Below, one piece after another: positions 17,113 to 28,211 of a stretch of DNA of 64,000 nucleotides. The stretch is taken from NCBI GenBank assembly GCA_022644775.1, contig JALCHN010000004.1:18172-82171 (forward strand), in the 5' to 3' direction. Source of the stretch: Eggerthellaceae bacterium. Its GTDB lineage: Bacteria; Actinomycetota; Coriobacteriia; Coriobacteriales; Eggerthellaceae. How positions within the stretch are numbered: position 1 is the first letter of the stretch; the number at the start of each line of letters is the position of its first letter. The notes beneath the pieces are model-generated. The model was not told where the DNA came from, did not search any database, and saw nothing but the letters and a program-made list of their open reading frames with translations. Position numbers and translations under genes: made by a program.

Positions 17113-18096
17113 ATGGGAACGGCGAACGCGCGGCCCCAGGCCGCCCTTGCGCTCGACGTGGGCGGCACCAAGCTCGCTGCGGCGGTGGTCGTGGTGGGCG
17201 AAGACGGCCCCCGGGTGCGCTGCAAGGCCCAGGTGCCCACCGAAACCGAAAGGGGCGCGGCCCATGTGATGGCGGCCATGGAGGGGCTCGCGGCCCGCGT
17301 GCTTTCTGACTACCGCGCTCACGGTGCGCCCGTGCCTGTGGAAGCCTGCGGGGCGGCGGCCCTGGGCTGTCCCGATGCGGCGGGCCAGCGCGTGGCCTTC
17401 GGCGCCAACCTCATGGAAGGCTGGACGGGCATGCCGGTGGCGGCCAATATGGCTCGCGCCCTGGGCGTGCCCTGCGTGCTGTTGGGCGACGTGCAGGCGC
17501 ACGCGCTGGGCGAGGCCCGCTGGGGCGCGGCCGCCGGGGCGCAGAGCTGCCTGTGCGTGGCGCCCGGCACCGGCCTGGGCGGCGGCCTGGTGATCGACGG
17601 AAAGCTCGTGCGCGGGGCCCACGGCCTGGCCGGCCACCTGGGCCACATGCAAAGCGCCCACGCCCAGGGCATGCGCTGCTCCTGCGGCAAGCTGGGCCAC
17701 ATCGAAGCCGTGACCTCGGGCGTGGGCATCGGCGCCCTCTACCAAGGGGCCGATATCGCCTCTGCCGACTTCGACCCCGCGATCGACGGGGCCTGGGTGG
17801 CCCGCCGCGCGTCCGAAGGCGACGAGCGCGCCCGCGCGGTGCTCGCGCAATCGGGCTTCGCTCTGGGCAGCGAGATCGGGTCGTGGGCCAACCTGATTGA
17901 CCCCGCGGTCATCGTGATCGGCGGGTCGGTGCGCAAGGCGGGCGCTGTCTGGCGCGAGGCGCTCGTGCGGGGCTATCGCAGCCAGGCGCTCGAGCCCCTG
18001 ATCGACGTGCCCCTGCTCGATGCGGCCCTGGGCGACGACGCGGCCCTGGTGGGCGCCGCCGAATACGCGCTCGACCGCTCCGCGCGCCCGGCCTAA
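17113..18096 (+). CDS. ROK family sugar kinase/glucokinase
   Basis: '[15 protein letters not shown]', '[30 protein letters not shown]', '[16 protein letters not shown]'. Confidence 0.9.
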   Translation: MGTANARPQAALALDVGGTKLAAAVVVVGEDGPRVRCKAQVPTETERGAAHVMAAMEGLAARVLSDYRAHGAPVPVEACGAAALGCPDAAGQRVAFGANLMEGWTGMPVAANMARALGVPCVLLGDVQAHALGEARWGAAAGAQSCLCVAPGTGLGGGLVIDGKLVRGAHGLAGHLGHMQSAHAQGMRCSCGKLGHIEAVTSGVGIGALYQGADIASADFDPAIDGAWVARRASEGDERARAVLAQSGFALGSEIGSWANLIDPAVIVIGGSVRKAGAVWREALVRGYRSQALEPLIDVPLLDAALGDDAALVGAAEYALDRSARPA

Positions 18097-18184
18097 TCTG
18101 CACTCCTTGCGGAAACCGACGCCCCCGAGCGCGGTTTTTGCCAGTCTGTACTACCGTTTGACTGTGACGACGGGATGGGTTTCC

Positions 18185-20212
18185 ATGATCCTTCAACTTG
18201 AGCATATTTCGAAATCGTTCGGTGCGCGCACCCTCTTCAGCGACGTGACCTTCAAGCTCGAAGAGCACGACCACCTGGCCTTGGTGGGCCCCAACGGCGC
18301 GGGCAAGACCACCATGCTCAAGATCATCACCGGCCGCGAGGACCCCGACGAGGGCCGCGTGGTCTTCGCCAAGGGCGCCACGCTTGGCTACCTGGAGCAG
18401 GAAGCCATCGAAATGGGCGACAACCCCATTTTCGAAGAGGTCCTGTCGAGCCAGACCGAAGTGCTCGCCGCCGAACGGCGCATGCGCGAGCTCGAAGCGG
18501 CTCTGGGCAAGAACCCCACCGACGACCAGCTCGCTGCCTACGGCAAGGCCCGCGACGCCTACGAGGCCCTGGGCGGCTACCTGATCGAGCCCAAGGTGCG
18601 CAGCGTGCTCTTCGGCCTGGGCTTCGGCGAGGCCGACATGCAGCGCCGTACGACCGACTTTTCGGGCGGCTGGCAGATGCGCATCGCGCTCGCCAAGCTC
18701 CTGGTGCGCAACCCCGACGTCCTTTTGCTCGACGAGCCCACCAACCACCTCGACCTTGAAAGCGTCAAGTGGCTCGAGGGCTTTCTGCGTTCGTATGCCG
18801 GCACGGTGATCGTGGTGAGCCACGACCGCGCCTTCATGGACAACATGGTCGACCGCGTGGCCGAAATCGACAACGGCCAGGTGGTGCTCTACACGGGCAA
18901 CTACTCGGCCTACCTGCGCGAACGCGCCGAGCGCATCGAGATGCTCAAAGACGAGAAGAAGAAGCAGGACGCCGAAATCGCCCACCTGGAAGACTTCATC
19001 GAGAAGTTCCGCTACAAGGCGACCAAGGCCAAGCAGGCGCAGGACCGCCAGAAGAAGCTCGACAAGATCCTGGAGCACCGCATCGTCATTCCCGAAGAGC
19101 GCAAGTCGGTGCACTTCAACTTCGTGCAGCCCCCGCGCACGGGCGACATGGTGGTGAAGCTTTCCGGCGTGACCAAGCACTTCGGCGAAAAGCACGTCTA
19201 CGACAACCAGGACCTCACGCTCTACCGCGGCGACAAGGTGGCGCTCGTGGGCCCCAACGGCGCCGGCAAATCGACCCTGCTCAAAATGGTCGCCGGGGTC
19301 GAAGCGCCCGACGCGGGCAGAATCGAATACGGCACCCACGTGTCGGTGTCCTACTACGCCCAGCACCAGCTCGAAGAGCTCAACGCCGGCAACACGGTCT
19401 TCGAAGAGCTCGACCACGCTGCGCCCGGCTGGTCGATTTCCCAGGTGCGCACCCTCTTGGGCGCCTTCCTGTTCCACGGCGACGCGGTTGAAAAGAAGGT
19501 GAGCGTCCTTTCGGGCGGCGAAAAGGCCCGCTTGGCCCTAGCCAAGATGCTCGTGGCGCCCGCGCCCCTGCTGTGCTTGGACGAACCTACCAACCACCTG
19601 GATATCCAGAGCGCCGACGTGCTCGAGCAGGCCCTGCGCCAGTTCGAGGGCACGATCCTGCTCATCACCCACGATCGCCATCTGATCCGCGGGGTGGCCA
19701 ACAAGATTATCGAGATCAAGCCTGGCCAGCTTACCCGCTTCGACGGCGACTACGACTACTACCTGGACAAGACGGGGCAGACCGACGACGCCTCGATCAC
19801 CGGCGACGAGCGCAATTCCGCCCACAAGGCCCCCGGCCGCCCCTTCGACGCCAAGACCTCGCAGGGGGGCGCGGGCGGCGTGCAGCTCACAGCGGCCCGC
19901 GGCAGCGCGCCCAAGACCAAGGAGCAGAAGCGCCGCGAGGCCCAGGCCCGCAACCGCGCCTACGCCGCCCTGAAGAACCAGCGCAAGCGCATCGCCCAGC
20001 TTGACAAGCAACTCGAAGCCGACAACAAGCGCATGGACGAGATCCTGGCCCTTCTGGCCGACCCCGAGTTCTACACCCACGAAGACGAGAGCAGCGACGT
20101 CATAGCCGAGCACGCCAAGCTCAAGGCCCGCATCAAGGCGGCCGAAGAGGAATGGCTCGAGCTCAACGAAGAGCTCGAAGAGGAAATGAAGCGCCAGCAG
20201 GAACAGGCCTAA
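18185..20212 (+). CDS. ABC-F family ATP-binding protein
   Basis: Two Walker A ([18 protein letters not shown]), signature [25 protein letters not shown]; start ATG 18185. Confidence 0.95.
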   Translation: MILQLEHISKSFGARTLFSDVTFKLEEHDHLALVGPNGAGKTTMLKIITGREDPDEGRVVFAKGATLGYLEQEAIEMGDNPIFEEVLSSQTEVLAAERRMRELEAALGKNPTDDQLAAYGKARDAYEALGGYLIEPKVRSVLFGLGFGEADMQRRTTDFSGGWQMRIALAKLLVRNPDVLLLDEPTNHLDLESVKWLEGFLRSYAGTVIVVSHDRAFMDNMVDRVAEIDNGQVVLYTGNYSAYLRERAERIEMLKDEKKKQDAEIAHLEDFIEKFRYKATKAKQAQDRQKKLDKILEHRIVIPEERKSVHFNFVQPPRTGDMVVKLSGVTKHFGEKHVYDNQDLTLYRGDKVALVGPNGAGKSTLLKMVAGVEAPDAGRIEYGTHVSVSYYAQHQLEELNAGNTVFEELDHAAPGWSISQVRTLLGAFLFHGDAVEKKVSVLSGGEKARLALAKMLVAPAPLLCLDEPTNHLDIQSADVLEQALRQFEGTILLITHDRHLIRGVANKIIEIKPGQLTRFDGDYDYYLDKTGQTDDASITGDERNSAHKAPGRPFDAKTSQGGAGGVQLTAARGSAPKTKEQKRREAQARNRAYAALKNQRKRIAQLDKQLEADNKRMDEILALLADPEFYTHEDESSDVIAEHAKLKARIKAAEEEWLELNEELEEEMKRQQEQA

Positions 20213-20221
20213 GGGGCCGCT

Positions 20222-20689
20222 ATGGTCAACGTGGTCCTCTTCGAGCCCGAGATTCCGCAGAACACGGGCAACATCGCGCGCACCTGTGCCTGCACGGGCG
20301 CGCGTCTGCACCTGGTGGAGCCCATGGGCTTCCGCCTCACCGAAAAGCACTTGGGCCGTGCCGCCATGGACTACTGGGATGCGGTCGACATCAAGCGCTG
20401 GACCTGCACGCGGGAGTTCCTGGAAGCCCATGCCGGCTGCGACCTGCATTTCTTCACCGGGCATGCGACCGCCCGCTACGACGCGGCTGCCTACGACGCG
20501 GGCGAGACCTTCCTGGTCTTCGGCCGCGAGAGCCGCGGGATCGACACGGACATCTTGGAGGCCCACCGCGCGCAGTGCGTGCGCATCCCGATGATGCCCG
20601 GCATGCGCAGCTTGAACCTGGCCAATTCCGTCGCCATCGCGGTCTATGAAGTATTGCGTGAACAGGGCTTCGCGGCGCCGCTCGCATAG
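20222..20689 (+). CDS. trmL: tRNA (cytidine(34)-2'-O)-methyltransferase (SPOUT)
   Basis: 'NVVLFEPEIPQNTGNIARTCA', 'LVFGRESRGID', 'IPMMPGMRSLNLANSVAIAVYEVLRQ'-type motifs. Confidence 0.95.
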   Translation: MVNVVLFEPEIPQNTGNIARTCACTGARLHLVEPMGFRLTEKHLGRAAMDYWDAVDIKRWTCTREFLEAHAGCDLHFFTGHATARYDAAAYDAGETFLVFGRESRGIDTDILEAHRAQCVRIPMMPGMRSLNLANSVAIAVYEVLREQGFAAPLA

Positions 20690-20713
20690 GCCGGGCGGGT
20701 ATACTCCTAGCTT

Positions 20714-21394
20714 ATGGACGAAACGATCATCTACTACATATGCAGCATCCTTGCCTTCGTGCCCGCCATCGTGCTGCACGAAGTCGCGCACGGCTTCGCC
20801 GCCTACAAGCTGGGCGACCCCACGGCCAAGCAGTCGGGGCGCCTGTCGCTCAACCCGTTGAAGCACGTCGACCCCTTCGGCACGGTGATTCTGCCGCTTT
20901 TGCTCATGGTGGCCCATGCGCCCATCTTCGGCTACGCCAAGCCGGTACCCTACAACCCGGCCTACTTCAAGAACCGCCGCACGGGCGACGTGATCGTGGG
21001 CTTCGCGGGGCCGGCAGCCAACCTGGCCCAGGCCGCGGTGGGCTCGGCGGTGGCCTGGGTTCTTTACCCGGCGGCGCCCCAGCTCGTGCAGACGAGCGAC
21101 GTCTTCGCCTATTTCTATCTGATGTTCCTGCCGCTCTACGTGCTGGTGAACCTCTACTTGATGATGTTCAACATCCTGCCCGTGCCGCCTTTGGACGGCT
21201 CGAGCATCTACGCGGTGCTCATTCCCGAAAAGCACCTGCGCGTCTACTACGAAGTCGAGCGCTACGCGATGCCCGTGCTGCTGATTCTGCTGCTCGTGGT
21301 ACCCTACGTGAGTCCGATCGACCCGATTTCCATCTATATGGATGCCACTGCCGGGAACCTGGCCAACCTCATGTTCCCGATAAAAATCTCGTAA
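20714..21394 (+). CDS. Site-2 protease family (M50) membrane metalloprotease
   Basis: 'VLHEVAHGFAAYKLGDPTAKQSGRLSLNPLKHVDPFGT' and 'FNILPVPPLDGSSI'. Confidence 0.95.
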   Translation: MDETIIYYICSILAFVPAIVLHEVAHGFAAYKLGDPTAKQSGRLSLNPLKHVDPFGTVILPLLLMVAHAPIFGYAKPVPYNPAYFKNRRTGDVIVGFAGPAANLAQAAVGSAVAWVLYPAAPQLVQTSDVFAYFYLMFLPLYVLVNLYLMMFNILPVPPLDGSSIYAVLIPEKHLRVYYEVERYAMPVLLILLLVVPYVSPIDPISIYMDATAGNLANLMFPIKIS

Positions 21395-21439
21395 TCGTTT
21401 GAAGCGGGCGCGCACGCGTCCGGGGGAAGGAAGTGCACG

Positions 21440-22576
21440 ATGCCGGAAACGCAGCATCATGAAGAAGACGAGCGCATTGTCGTCGAGCCCAAGGAAAAGG
21501 TCATCCTCACGGGGGACAGGCCCACGGGGCGCTTGCATGTGGGCCACTACGTGGGGTCTCTGCGCGAGCGCGTGCGCCTGCAGAATTCCGGCGAGTTCGA
21601 TAAAATCTTCATCATGATCGCCGACGCCCAGGCCCTCACCGACAACGCCGACAACCCCGAAAAGGTGCGCCAGAACATCGTTGAAGTGGCGCTTGACTAC
21701 CTGTCCTGCGGCATCGATCCCGAAAAGACGACGATCTTCATCCAGTCCCAGGTGCCCCAGCTCTTCGAGCTCACGGCCTACTACGAGAACCTCGTGACCG
21801 TGGCGCGCGTGCAGCGCAACCCCACGGTGAAGAGTGAGATCAAGATGCGCGGCTTCAACGCCGACGTGCCCTGCGGTTTCTTCATGTACCCCATCTCGCA
21901 GGCCTCCGACATCACCGCCTTCAAGGCGACCACGGTGCCGGTGGGCGAAGACCAGCTGCCCATGATCGAGCAGACGCGCGAGATCGTGCGCTCCTTCAAC
22001 CGCACCTACGGCCCCGTGCTCATCGAGCCCGAAGCCCGCATTCCCGAAGGCGAGGCGGCCAAGCGCCTGCCCGGCATCGACGGCAAGGCCAAGATGAGCA
22101 AGTCGCTGGGCAACGGCATCTACCTGTCCGACACGCCCGAAGACGTGGCCAAGAAGATCAAGAGCATGTACACCGACCCCGACCACCTGCGCGTGGTCGA
22201 CCCGGGCAAGGTTGAAGGCAACGCCGTCTTCACCTACCTCGACGCCTTCGCGACCGACGAGCACTTCGCCGAGTACTGGCCCGAATACGCCAACCTGGAA
22301 GAGCTGAAGGACCACTACCGTCGCGGCGGCCTGGGCGACGTGAAGTGCAAGAAGTTCTTGGACAAGGTGATGGAGGAGACCCTCTCGCCCATTCGCGCCC
22401 GCCGTCACGAGCTCGAACAGGACATTCCCGGCGTCTACGAGGTCCTGCGCGCCGGCACCGAGCGCGCCCGCGAGACGGCTGCCCAGACCCTGCACGAGGT
22501 CAAGGACGCCATGCGCATCAACTACTTCGACGACGCGGCGCTCATCGCCGAGCAGGCCGAGCACTACCGGGCGTAA
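21440..22576 (+). CDS. trpS: Tryptophan--tRNA ligase
   Basis: '[19 protein letters not shown]', 'KMSKSLGN'. Confidence 0.95.
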   Translation: MPETQHHEEDERIVVEPKEKVILTGDRPTGRLHVGHYVGSLRERVRLQNSGEFDKIFIMIADAQALTDNADNPEKVRQNIVEVALDYLSCGIDPEKTTIFIQSQVPQLFELTAYYENLVTVARVQRNPTVKSEIKMRGFNADVPCGFFMYPISQASDITAFKATTVPVGEDQLPMIEQTREIVRSFNRTYGPVLIEPEARIPEGEAAKRLPGIDGKAKMSKSLGNGIYLSDTPEDVAKKIKSMYTDPDHLRVVDPGKVEGNAVFTYLDAFATDEHFAEYWPEYANLEELKDHYRRGGLGDVKCKKFLDKVMEETLSPIRARRHELEQDIPGVYEVLRAGTERARETAAQTLHEVKDAMRINYFDDAALIAEQAEHYRA

Positions 22577-22579
22577 TCC

Positions 22580-23371
22580 TTGTCCTACCGCGTCCGCATA
22601 GGCTCTTTCGAAGGCCCCTTCGACCTGCTCTTATACCTGGTGAGCCGCCAGCGCGTCGACATCGGCAGCATTTCGATCACCGAAATCGCCGACCAGTACC
22701 TCGACGAGATCGCGCACATGCAGGAAGTCGACCTCGATGTGGCGAGTGACTTCCTGCTCGTGGCCACCACGCTGCTCGAAATCAAGGCCCAGTCGCTTCT
22801 GCCCAAGCCCGAAGACGACGCGCTCGACGACGTGGAGGAGCTCGCGCCGAGCGAGGCTCGCGACCTGCTCGTCGAGCGCCTGCTCGTCTACAAGCAGTTC
22901 AAGAACGCTGCAGCGGCGCTGGGCCTGCGCGAGGAACGGCAGGCGCGCACCCACCATCGCGCGGCCGGCCCCGACCGCAGCCTGCTCACCCTCATGCCCG
23001 ACTACTTGGACGGCGTGACGCTCGACGGGCTCGCCTTCCTGTGCGCGCGGGCCTTGGGCCGGCGCGACCCCTTCCTGCTCGACAGCGACCACATCGCCTC
23101 GAAGCCCATCCCCGTCGAGGCCCACGTGCGCGGCATCTACGGCCGCTTGCGCACGCGCAAGCATCTGACGTTCAGCGAGCTCGTGGCCGCCGACGCGCCC
23201 GCGCCCATTGTCGTGGTCACCTTCCTGGCCATACTTGAGCTCTACAAGCGCGGGATGGTGACGGTGCGCCAGGACGTGCCCTTCGGCGACATCGACGTCG
23301 ACTACATCGAAGGCGCCGGCGAGCTGGTGCTCGCCGGCGACGACGCGCTCACGAGCGTGGAGGAGGCATAA
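22580..23371 (+). CDS. scpA: Segregation and condensation protein A
   Basis: 'FEGPFDLLLYLVSRQRVDIGSISITEIADQYLDEI'; TTG start; followed by scpB. Confidence 0.95.
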   Translation: MSYRVRIGSFEGPFDLLLYLVSRQRVDIGSISITEIADQYLDEIAHMQEVDLDVASDFLLVATTLLEIKAQSLLPKPEDDALDDVEELAPSEARDLLVERLLVYKQFKNAAAALGLREERQARTHHRAAGPDRSLLTLMPDYLDGVTLDGLAFLCARALGRRDPFLLDSDHIASKPIPVEAHVRGIYGRLRTRKHLTFSELVAADAPAPIVVVTFLAILELYKRGMVTVRQDVPFGDIDVDYIEGAGELVLAGDDALTSVEEA

Positions 23372-23372
23372 C

Positions 23373-24134
23373 GTGTTCGGCAATTTGGAAGAAAAGGACC
23401 TGGAAGGGGCCGTGGAGGCCCTCCTGTTCGTGTCGAGTGACCCGGTGTCGACGCTCACGATGGCCGACGCCCTCGAGGTCGAGCCCGCCCAGGTCGAGGC
23501 CGCCTGCGTCGAGATCGCCGCGCGCTTGTCCGAAGACCGCGCGGGCGTGCGCCTGCAGGAGGTGGCGGGCGCCTGGCAGCTGCGCACCGCCCCCGAATAC
23601 CACGAGCTGCTGGAAAGCTACGTGCTCTCGTGGGACACGCGCAGGCTTTCGGCGGCGGCCCTCGAGGTGCTCGCGATCGTGGCCTACACGCAGCCGGTCA
23701 CCCGTCAGGCGGTGGCCAACGTGCGTGGCGTGAATTCCGACAGCTCGATCAACTCGCTGCTGGAAAAGGGCCTTTTGCGCGAGGCGGGCACGAGCGAGGC
23801 CCCGGGCAACCCCGCCCTCTACGGCACGTCGAAGAAGTTCCTGGAAAAGTTCGGCCTGCGGTCCCTGCGCGATCTGCCCGACCTTGGCGAGTTCGCCCCC
23901 GACGACGCGACGCGGGCCTTCATCCGCGAGCGCCTTTCGGCGACGCGGGGCCAGGTGGCGCCGGCGCCTGAAGAAGAGCCTGCGGCGGCCGAAGGCGCGG
24001 ATGTCGCCGCAGACGCAAGCGAGGCGCAGCCGACGCTCGACGCCCTCATGGGCCAGGCCATGAAGGATGCCCTGGCCCAGCAGGCCGGCGTGGTGGAAAA
24101 GATTGATTTCGACGATTTGGAATTCGAGGAGTAG
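23373..24134 (+). CDS. scpB: Segregation and condensation protein B
   Basis: 'LEGAVEALLFVSSDPVSTLTMADAL', 'LSAAALEVLAIVAYTQPVTRQAVANVRGVNSDSSINSLLEKGLL'. Confidence 0.95.
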   Translation: MFGNLEEKDLEGAVEALLFVSSDPVSTLTMADALEVEPAQVEAACVEIAARLSEDRAGVRLQEVAGAWQLRTAPEYHELLESYVLSWDTRRLSAAALEVLAIVAYTQPVTRQAVANVRGVNSDSSINSLLEKGLLREAGTSEAPGNPALYGTSKKFLEKFGLRSLRDLPDLGEFAPDDATRAFIRERLSATRGQVAPAPEEEPAAAEGADVAADASEAQPTLDALMGQAMKDALAQQAGVVEKIDFDDLEFEE

Positions 24135-24136
24135 GC

Positions 24137-25072
24137 ATGGGAAAGGTGAAACGCGCGCAGGAGCTTGCGAAGGCACAGGCCGAAGCGGCCGAGCGCGACC
24201 GGGCGGCCAAGGCCCAGGCGCGCCCTGACCTGCGCGACCAGCGCGACTACCCCATGCGCCTGCAGAAGTTCCTCGCCCGTGCGGGCGTGGCGAGCCGGCG
24301 GGGGAGCGAATCGCTGATCAGCGCGGGCCGCGTCGAGGTCAACGGCGTCGCCGTCACCGAGCTCGGCACCAAGGTCGACCCCTTGCACGACGAGGTCATG
24401 GTCGACGGCCGCGTCGTTGAATGGGGGAGCAAGCCGGTGGTGCTGGCTTTGAACAAGCCGGCGGGCATCATCACCACCATGAAGGACTACAGCGGCCGCC
24501 GCTGCGTGGCCGACATCATGCCCACCGACGAATTCCCCGGGCTCTTCCCCATAGGCCGGCTCGATATCGACACGACGGGCCTTCTGCTCTTTTCGACCGA
24601 TGGCGATTTGGGCAACCACCTGCTTCATCCGCGCCACCACGTGACCAAGGTCTACCGGGCCACGGTCTGGGGCGACGTGGGGGAGGTGGCCCTGTCGTGG
24701 CTGGCCGACGGCGTCCTTATCGACGATAGGCTCACCGCGCCCGCCAAGGTCAAGGTGATCAAGCGGCTCGAGGGCAAGACGATTCTGGAAATCGCCATCC
24801 ATGAAGGCCGCTACCATCAGGTCAAGCGCATGTGCGAGGAGGTGGGCCATCGGGTCGAGCAGCTCGAGCGCATCGCCTTCGGGCCGGTGAAGCTGGGCAA
24901 CCTGCCCCGCGGGTCCTGGCGCGTGCTCGAAGGCCGCGAGCTCGAAGACCTCTACCACGCGGCCGGCCTGCACACGCCCGACGAGGCGCCGCAAGCGGGT
25001 CCGGGCGTCGCGCGCGCGAATGCTAGAATGAGGGAAATGGCGGGCCGCAAGCCCCTAAAGGAAGAAAGCTAG
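24137..25072 (+). CDS. 23S rRNA pseudouridine synthase (RluB/RsuA family)
   Basis: S4 domain 'MRLQKFLARAGVASRRGSESLI' and 'FPIGRLDIDTTGLLLFSTDGDL'. Confidence 0.95.
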   Translation: MGKVKRAQELAKAQAEAAERDRAAKAQARPDLRDQRDYPMRLQKFLARAGVASRRGSESLISAGRVEVNGVAVTELGTKVDPLHDEVMVDGRVVEWGSKPVVLALNKPAGIITTMKDYSGRRCVADIMPTDEFPGLFPIGRLDIDTTGLLLFSTDGDLGNHLLHPRHHVTKVYRATVWGDVGEVALSWLADGVLIDDRLTAPAKVKVIKRLEGKTILEIAIHEGRYHQVKRMCEEVGHRVEQLERIAFGPVKLGNLPRGSWRVLEGRELEDLYHAAGLHTPDEAPQAGPGVARANARMREMAGRKPLKEES

Positions 25073-25076
25073 GACA

Positions 25077-26207
25077 GTGCAGGCATTCGAAAAGATCGTC
25101 ATCGCAGGTATCGGCCTTATCGGCGGGTCGCTGGCCGGCGCCTACCGCGAGGCCTTCCCCCAGACGCAGATCCTGGGCGTCGACTCCTGCGCCGATTCGC
25201 TCGACACGGCGCTCGCGCGCGGCTGGATCACGGAGGCCTGTGCGCCCGACGACGCCGAGCTCGAGCGCTACGTGGCAGAAGGGTGCGACTTGGTGGTGCT
25301 CGCGGTGCCGGCCCAGTTTTCGGGCGACTACTTTCGCAAGCTCGAAGCCTGGGGCTACGCGGGCCTGATCACAGACACCTGCTCGACCAAGGGCCGCATC
25401 TGCTCTATTGCCGAAGCGACGCTGTCGCATCCCGGCCAGTTTCTGCCGGGCCACCCCATGGCCGGTTCCGAAGTGAACGGCATCGAAGGCGCTCGGTCCG
25501 ACCTCTTCGAGGGCATGCACTGGATCCTGTGCCCCGACGCCCGCACGTCGGGGGAGAGCTACACCCGCCTGCACGACACGCTCACGGCGCTTTCGGCCCG
25601 CGTGGTGTCGCTGCCCCGCGAAGAGCACGACCGCGCCGTCGCCGTGATCAGCCACGTGCCGCACTTCACGGCCGCTTCCCTGGTGGAACTCGCCGTGCGC
25701 CACGCCGACAAGCGCGACGTCCTCTTCCGCCTGGCCGCGGGCGGCTTCAAGGATTCCACCCGTATCGCCGCCGGGTCGCCGGCCCTCTGGTGCGGAATCG
25801 CCTTCGACAACCGCGAAGCGATCGTCGACGGCCTCGCCGAGCTGCGCGGTATCATCGGCCAATTCCAAACGGCGCTCGAAGAGGGCGACCGTGACCGCCT
25901 CACGGCCCTGCTCGAATCGGCCTCGAAGGCCCGTCGGTCCATCCCCAAAAAATGGGTGCCCGCGACGGAGAACATGCTCGAGGTACGCATCCCCATGGAA
26001 AACCGCTCGGGCGTGGTTGCCGAGGTCACGGCCATCGCCAGCAAGGCGGGCTGCAACATCAATTCTATCGAGATCGACCACGTCACGGCCCATACCGCCG
26101 TGCTGTGCATGATCCTTACCGACGAGGGGGATTTCGGCCGCCTGTCGACCGACCTCATCTCTCATGGATTCAAAGTTTCACTGGCCCCACTGAGCGCGAA
26201 GGAGTAA
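25077..26207 (+). CDS. tyrA: Prephenate dehydrogenase with C-terminal ACT domain
   Basis: 'IVIAGIGLIGGSLAGAYREAF', 'HPMAGSEVNGIEGARSDLFEGMHWIL', ACT-like C-terminus 'VRIPMENRSGVVAEVTAIASKAGCNINSIEI'; GTG start. Confidence 0.9.
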   Translation: MQAFEKIVIAGIGLIGGSLAGAYREAFPQTQILGVDSCADSLDTALARGWITEACAPDDAELERYVAEGCDLVVLAVPAQFSGDYFRKLEAWGYAGLITDTCSTKGRICSIAEATLSHPGQFLPGHPMAGSEVNGIEGARSDLFEGMHWILCPDARTSGESYTRLHDTLTALSARVVSLPREEHDRAVAVISHVPHFTAASLVELAVRHADKRDVLFRLAAGGFKDSTRIAAGSPALWCGIAFDNREAIVDGLAELRGIIGQFQTALEEGDRDRLTALLESASKARRSIPKKWVPATENMLEVRIPMENRSGVVAEVTAIASKAGCNINSIEIDHVTAHTAVLCMILTDEGDFGRLSTDLISHGFKVSLAPLSAKE

Positions 26208-26210
26208 ACG

Positions 26211-27536
26211 ATGGAAGCTAACGACGTCACGTGGATCGAGCCCTTGGGGGCTCCCTTGCATGGATCGGCCCGCGTCCCGGGCGACAAATCTATCTCGCAT
26301 CGCGCCGTGCTCTTCTCCGCGATGGCCGAAGGCACCTCGCGCGTGTCGGGCGTGCTCGACTCGCAGGACGTGCGCTCGACGATCAAGTGCGTGCAGCTGC
26401 TGGGCGCCAAGGTCAACCTGGAAAAACAGGTCGACGGCAGCCTTTCGGGCGGCATCACCGGCTGGGGCGACCGCGGCCCCGAACAGCCCGACCAGGAGCT
26501 TAACTGCGGCAATTCGGGCACGACGGCCCGCCTGCTCATGGGCGTGCTCGCCCCGTGGGACATCCGCGCCACGATCACCGGCGACGCGTCGCTGTGCCGC
26601 CGCCCCATGCGCCGCATCACCGCGCCCCTTATGAAGATGGGCGCCCATTTCGAGCCTGCCGGCCAGGAAACCCTGCCCCTGGTGGAAGAGGGCAACCGCC
26701 ACCTGAAGGCGATCGAATACGATTCGCCGATGGCTTCGGCCCAGCTGAAGACCGCCGTGCTGCTCGCTGGCCTGGGAGCGGTGGGCACCACGACCGTCAA
26801 CGAGCCTTCGGCCTCGCGCAACCACACCGAGCTCATGCTGCCGGAATTCGGCGCCACCACCACGGCGGGCAACCTCACGGCTTCGGTCGAAGGCCCCACT
26901 ACCTTGCAGGCGAGCGAGGTCACCGTTCCGGGCGACCCCTCGAGCGCGGCCTTCCTGGTGTGCGCGGCCATGCTCATTCCCGGTTCCGAAATCCAGATCG
27001 AGCAGGTGAGCCTGAACACCGCCCGCGTGGGCTTCGTGCGCACCTTGGAGCGCATGGGCGCCGAGGTGTCGGTGTCGTCCACGGGGCTTTCGGGCAAGGA
27101 ACCCTACGGCACCATTTCGGCCCTCTACACGGCCGACCTGCACGGCTGCGAGGTCCCGGCCGACAAGATCGCCTCCGAAGTCGACGAGATCCCCGTGCTC
27201 GCCTTGGTCGCCGCCCGCGCAAAGGGCATCACGGTCTTTCGCCAGGTCAGAGAGCTCAAGGTGAAGGAAACCAACCGCCTGGCCGCCGTTATCGAGGGCC
27301 TGGCGCAGATCGGCGTCGACGCTTGGGAAGACGGCGACGACCTCTTCATCGAAGGCCAGCCCGACCTTCAGATTCCCGACGACGTGGTCTTCGATTCCAA
27401 GAAGGACCACCGCCTGGCTATGACCTGGGCGCTCGTGGGGCTGTGCGGCAAGAAACGCGTGGGCGTGAAGAACTTCGATTCCGTGAAGGTGAGCTTTCCG
27501 GCCTTCCTGTCGCAGATCGAGGAGCTGTGCCGATGA
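26211..27536 (+). CDS. aroA: 3-phosphoshikimate 1-carboxyvinyltransferase
   Basis: 'ARVPGDKSISHRAVLFSAMAEG', 'LNCGNSGTTARLLMG'. Confidence 0.97.
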   Translation: MEANDVTWIEPLGAPLHGSARVPGDKSISHRAVLFSAMAEGTSRVSGVLDSQDVRSTIKCVQLLGAKVNLEKQVDGSLSGGITGWGDRGPEQPDQELNCGNSGTTARLLMGVLAPWDIRATITGDASLCRRPMRRITAPLMKMGAHFEPAGQETLPLVEEGNRHLKAIEYDSPMASAQLKTAVLLAGLGAVGTTTVNEPSASRNHTELMLPEFGATTTAGNLTASVEGPTTLQASEVTVPGDPSSAAFLVCAAMLIPGSEIQIEQVSLNTARVGFVRTLERMGAEVSVSSTGLSGKEPYGTISALYTADLHGCEVPADKIASEVDEIPVLALVAARAKGITVFRQVRELKVKETNRLAAVIEGLAQIGVDAWEDGDDLFIEGQPDLQIPDDVVFDSKKDHRLAMTWALVGLCGKKRVGVKNFDSVKVSFPAFLSQIEELCR

Positions 27537-28210
27537 TCGTTGCTATCGACGGGCCTTCGGGCGCCGGAAAATCGTCCGCATCCAAAGCGGTTGCCGCCAA
27601 GCTCGGCTTCGCCTGCCTCGACACGGGCGCCATGTACCGCTCGATCGCCTGGCAGGCCCTGCACGACGGCGTCGCGCTCGACGACGGTGAGGCCCTGGGC
27701 GCCCTTGCGCGCAGCAAGCCGATCGACTTCGCTCCGGGCGAGGCCGGCGGCCCCCAGCGGGTCCTTATCGGCGGCATTGACGTTACGCGGGATATCCGCA
27801 CGGCCGAAATCGACCGGTCGGTGAGCGCCGTGTCGGCCCATCCGCAGGTGCGGGCCGCCCTCGTCGACCAGCAGCGCCGCATCGGTCGCGCGGGCGACTA
27901 CGTGGTCGAGGGCCGCGACATCGGCACGGCGGTCTTCCCCGATGCCGAAGTAAAGGTCTTCCTCACGGCGAGCAACGAAGAACGGGCTCGCCGCCGCGTA
28001 GCCCAAAACGAGGCCCGCGGGGTGGGGTCGACCGATTTCGCGTCCGTCTTGGCCGATATCGAGCTGCGCGACGCGCTCGACTCTTCGCGCGCGGCGTCTC
28101 CCCTGAAGGCGGCAAGCGACGCGGTCGTGATCGATTCGAGCGCTCTGTCCTTCGACGAGGTCGTGTCCGCCATTTGCGACCTCGCCCGCAACCGAAAGGC
28201 GGGCTGCTAG
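27533..28210 (+). CDS. cmk: Cytidylate kinase
   Basis: 'MIVAIDGPSGAGKSSASKAVAAKLGFACLDTGAMYRSIAW', 'VVEGRDIGTAVFPDAEVKVFLTAS'; ATGA overlap with aroA. Confidence 0.97.
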   Translation: MIVAIDGPSGAGKSSASKAVAAKLGFACLDTGAMYRSIAWQALHDGVALDDGEALGALARSKPIDFAPGEAGGPQRVLIGGIDVTRDIRTAEIDRSVSAVSAHPQVRAALVDQQRRIGRAGDYVVEGRDIGTAVFPDAEVKVFLTASNEERARRRVAQNEARGVGSTDFASVLADIELRDALDSSRAASPLKAASDAVVIDSSALSFDEVVSAICDLARNRKAGC

Positions 28211-28211
28211 C

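Noticed and set aside
19538-22564. 1008-aa minus-strand ORF (and other long minus ORFs such as 31174..33360, 34757..37507, 38190..40253, 43800..46178)
   Set aside because: These are antisense shadows of well-identified plus-strand genes in high-GC DNA; compositions are His/Arg/Gly/Val-rich and no family is recognisable.
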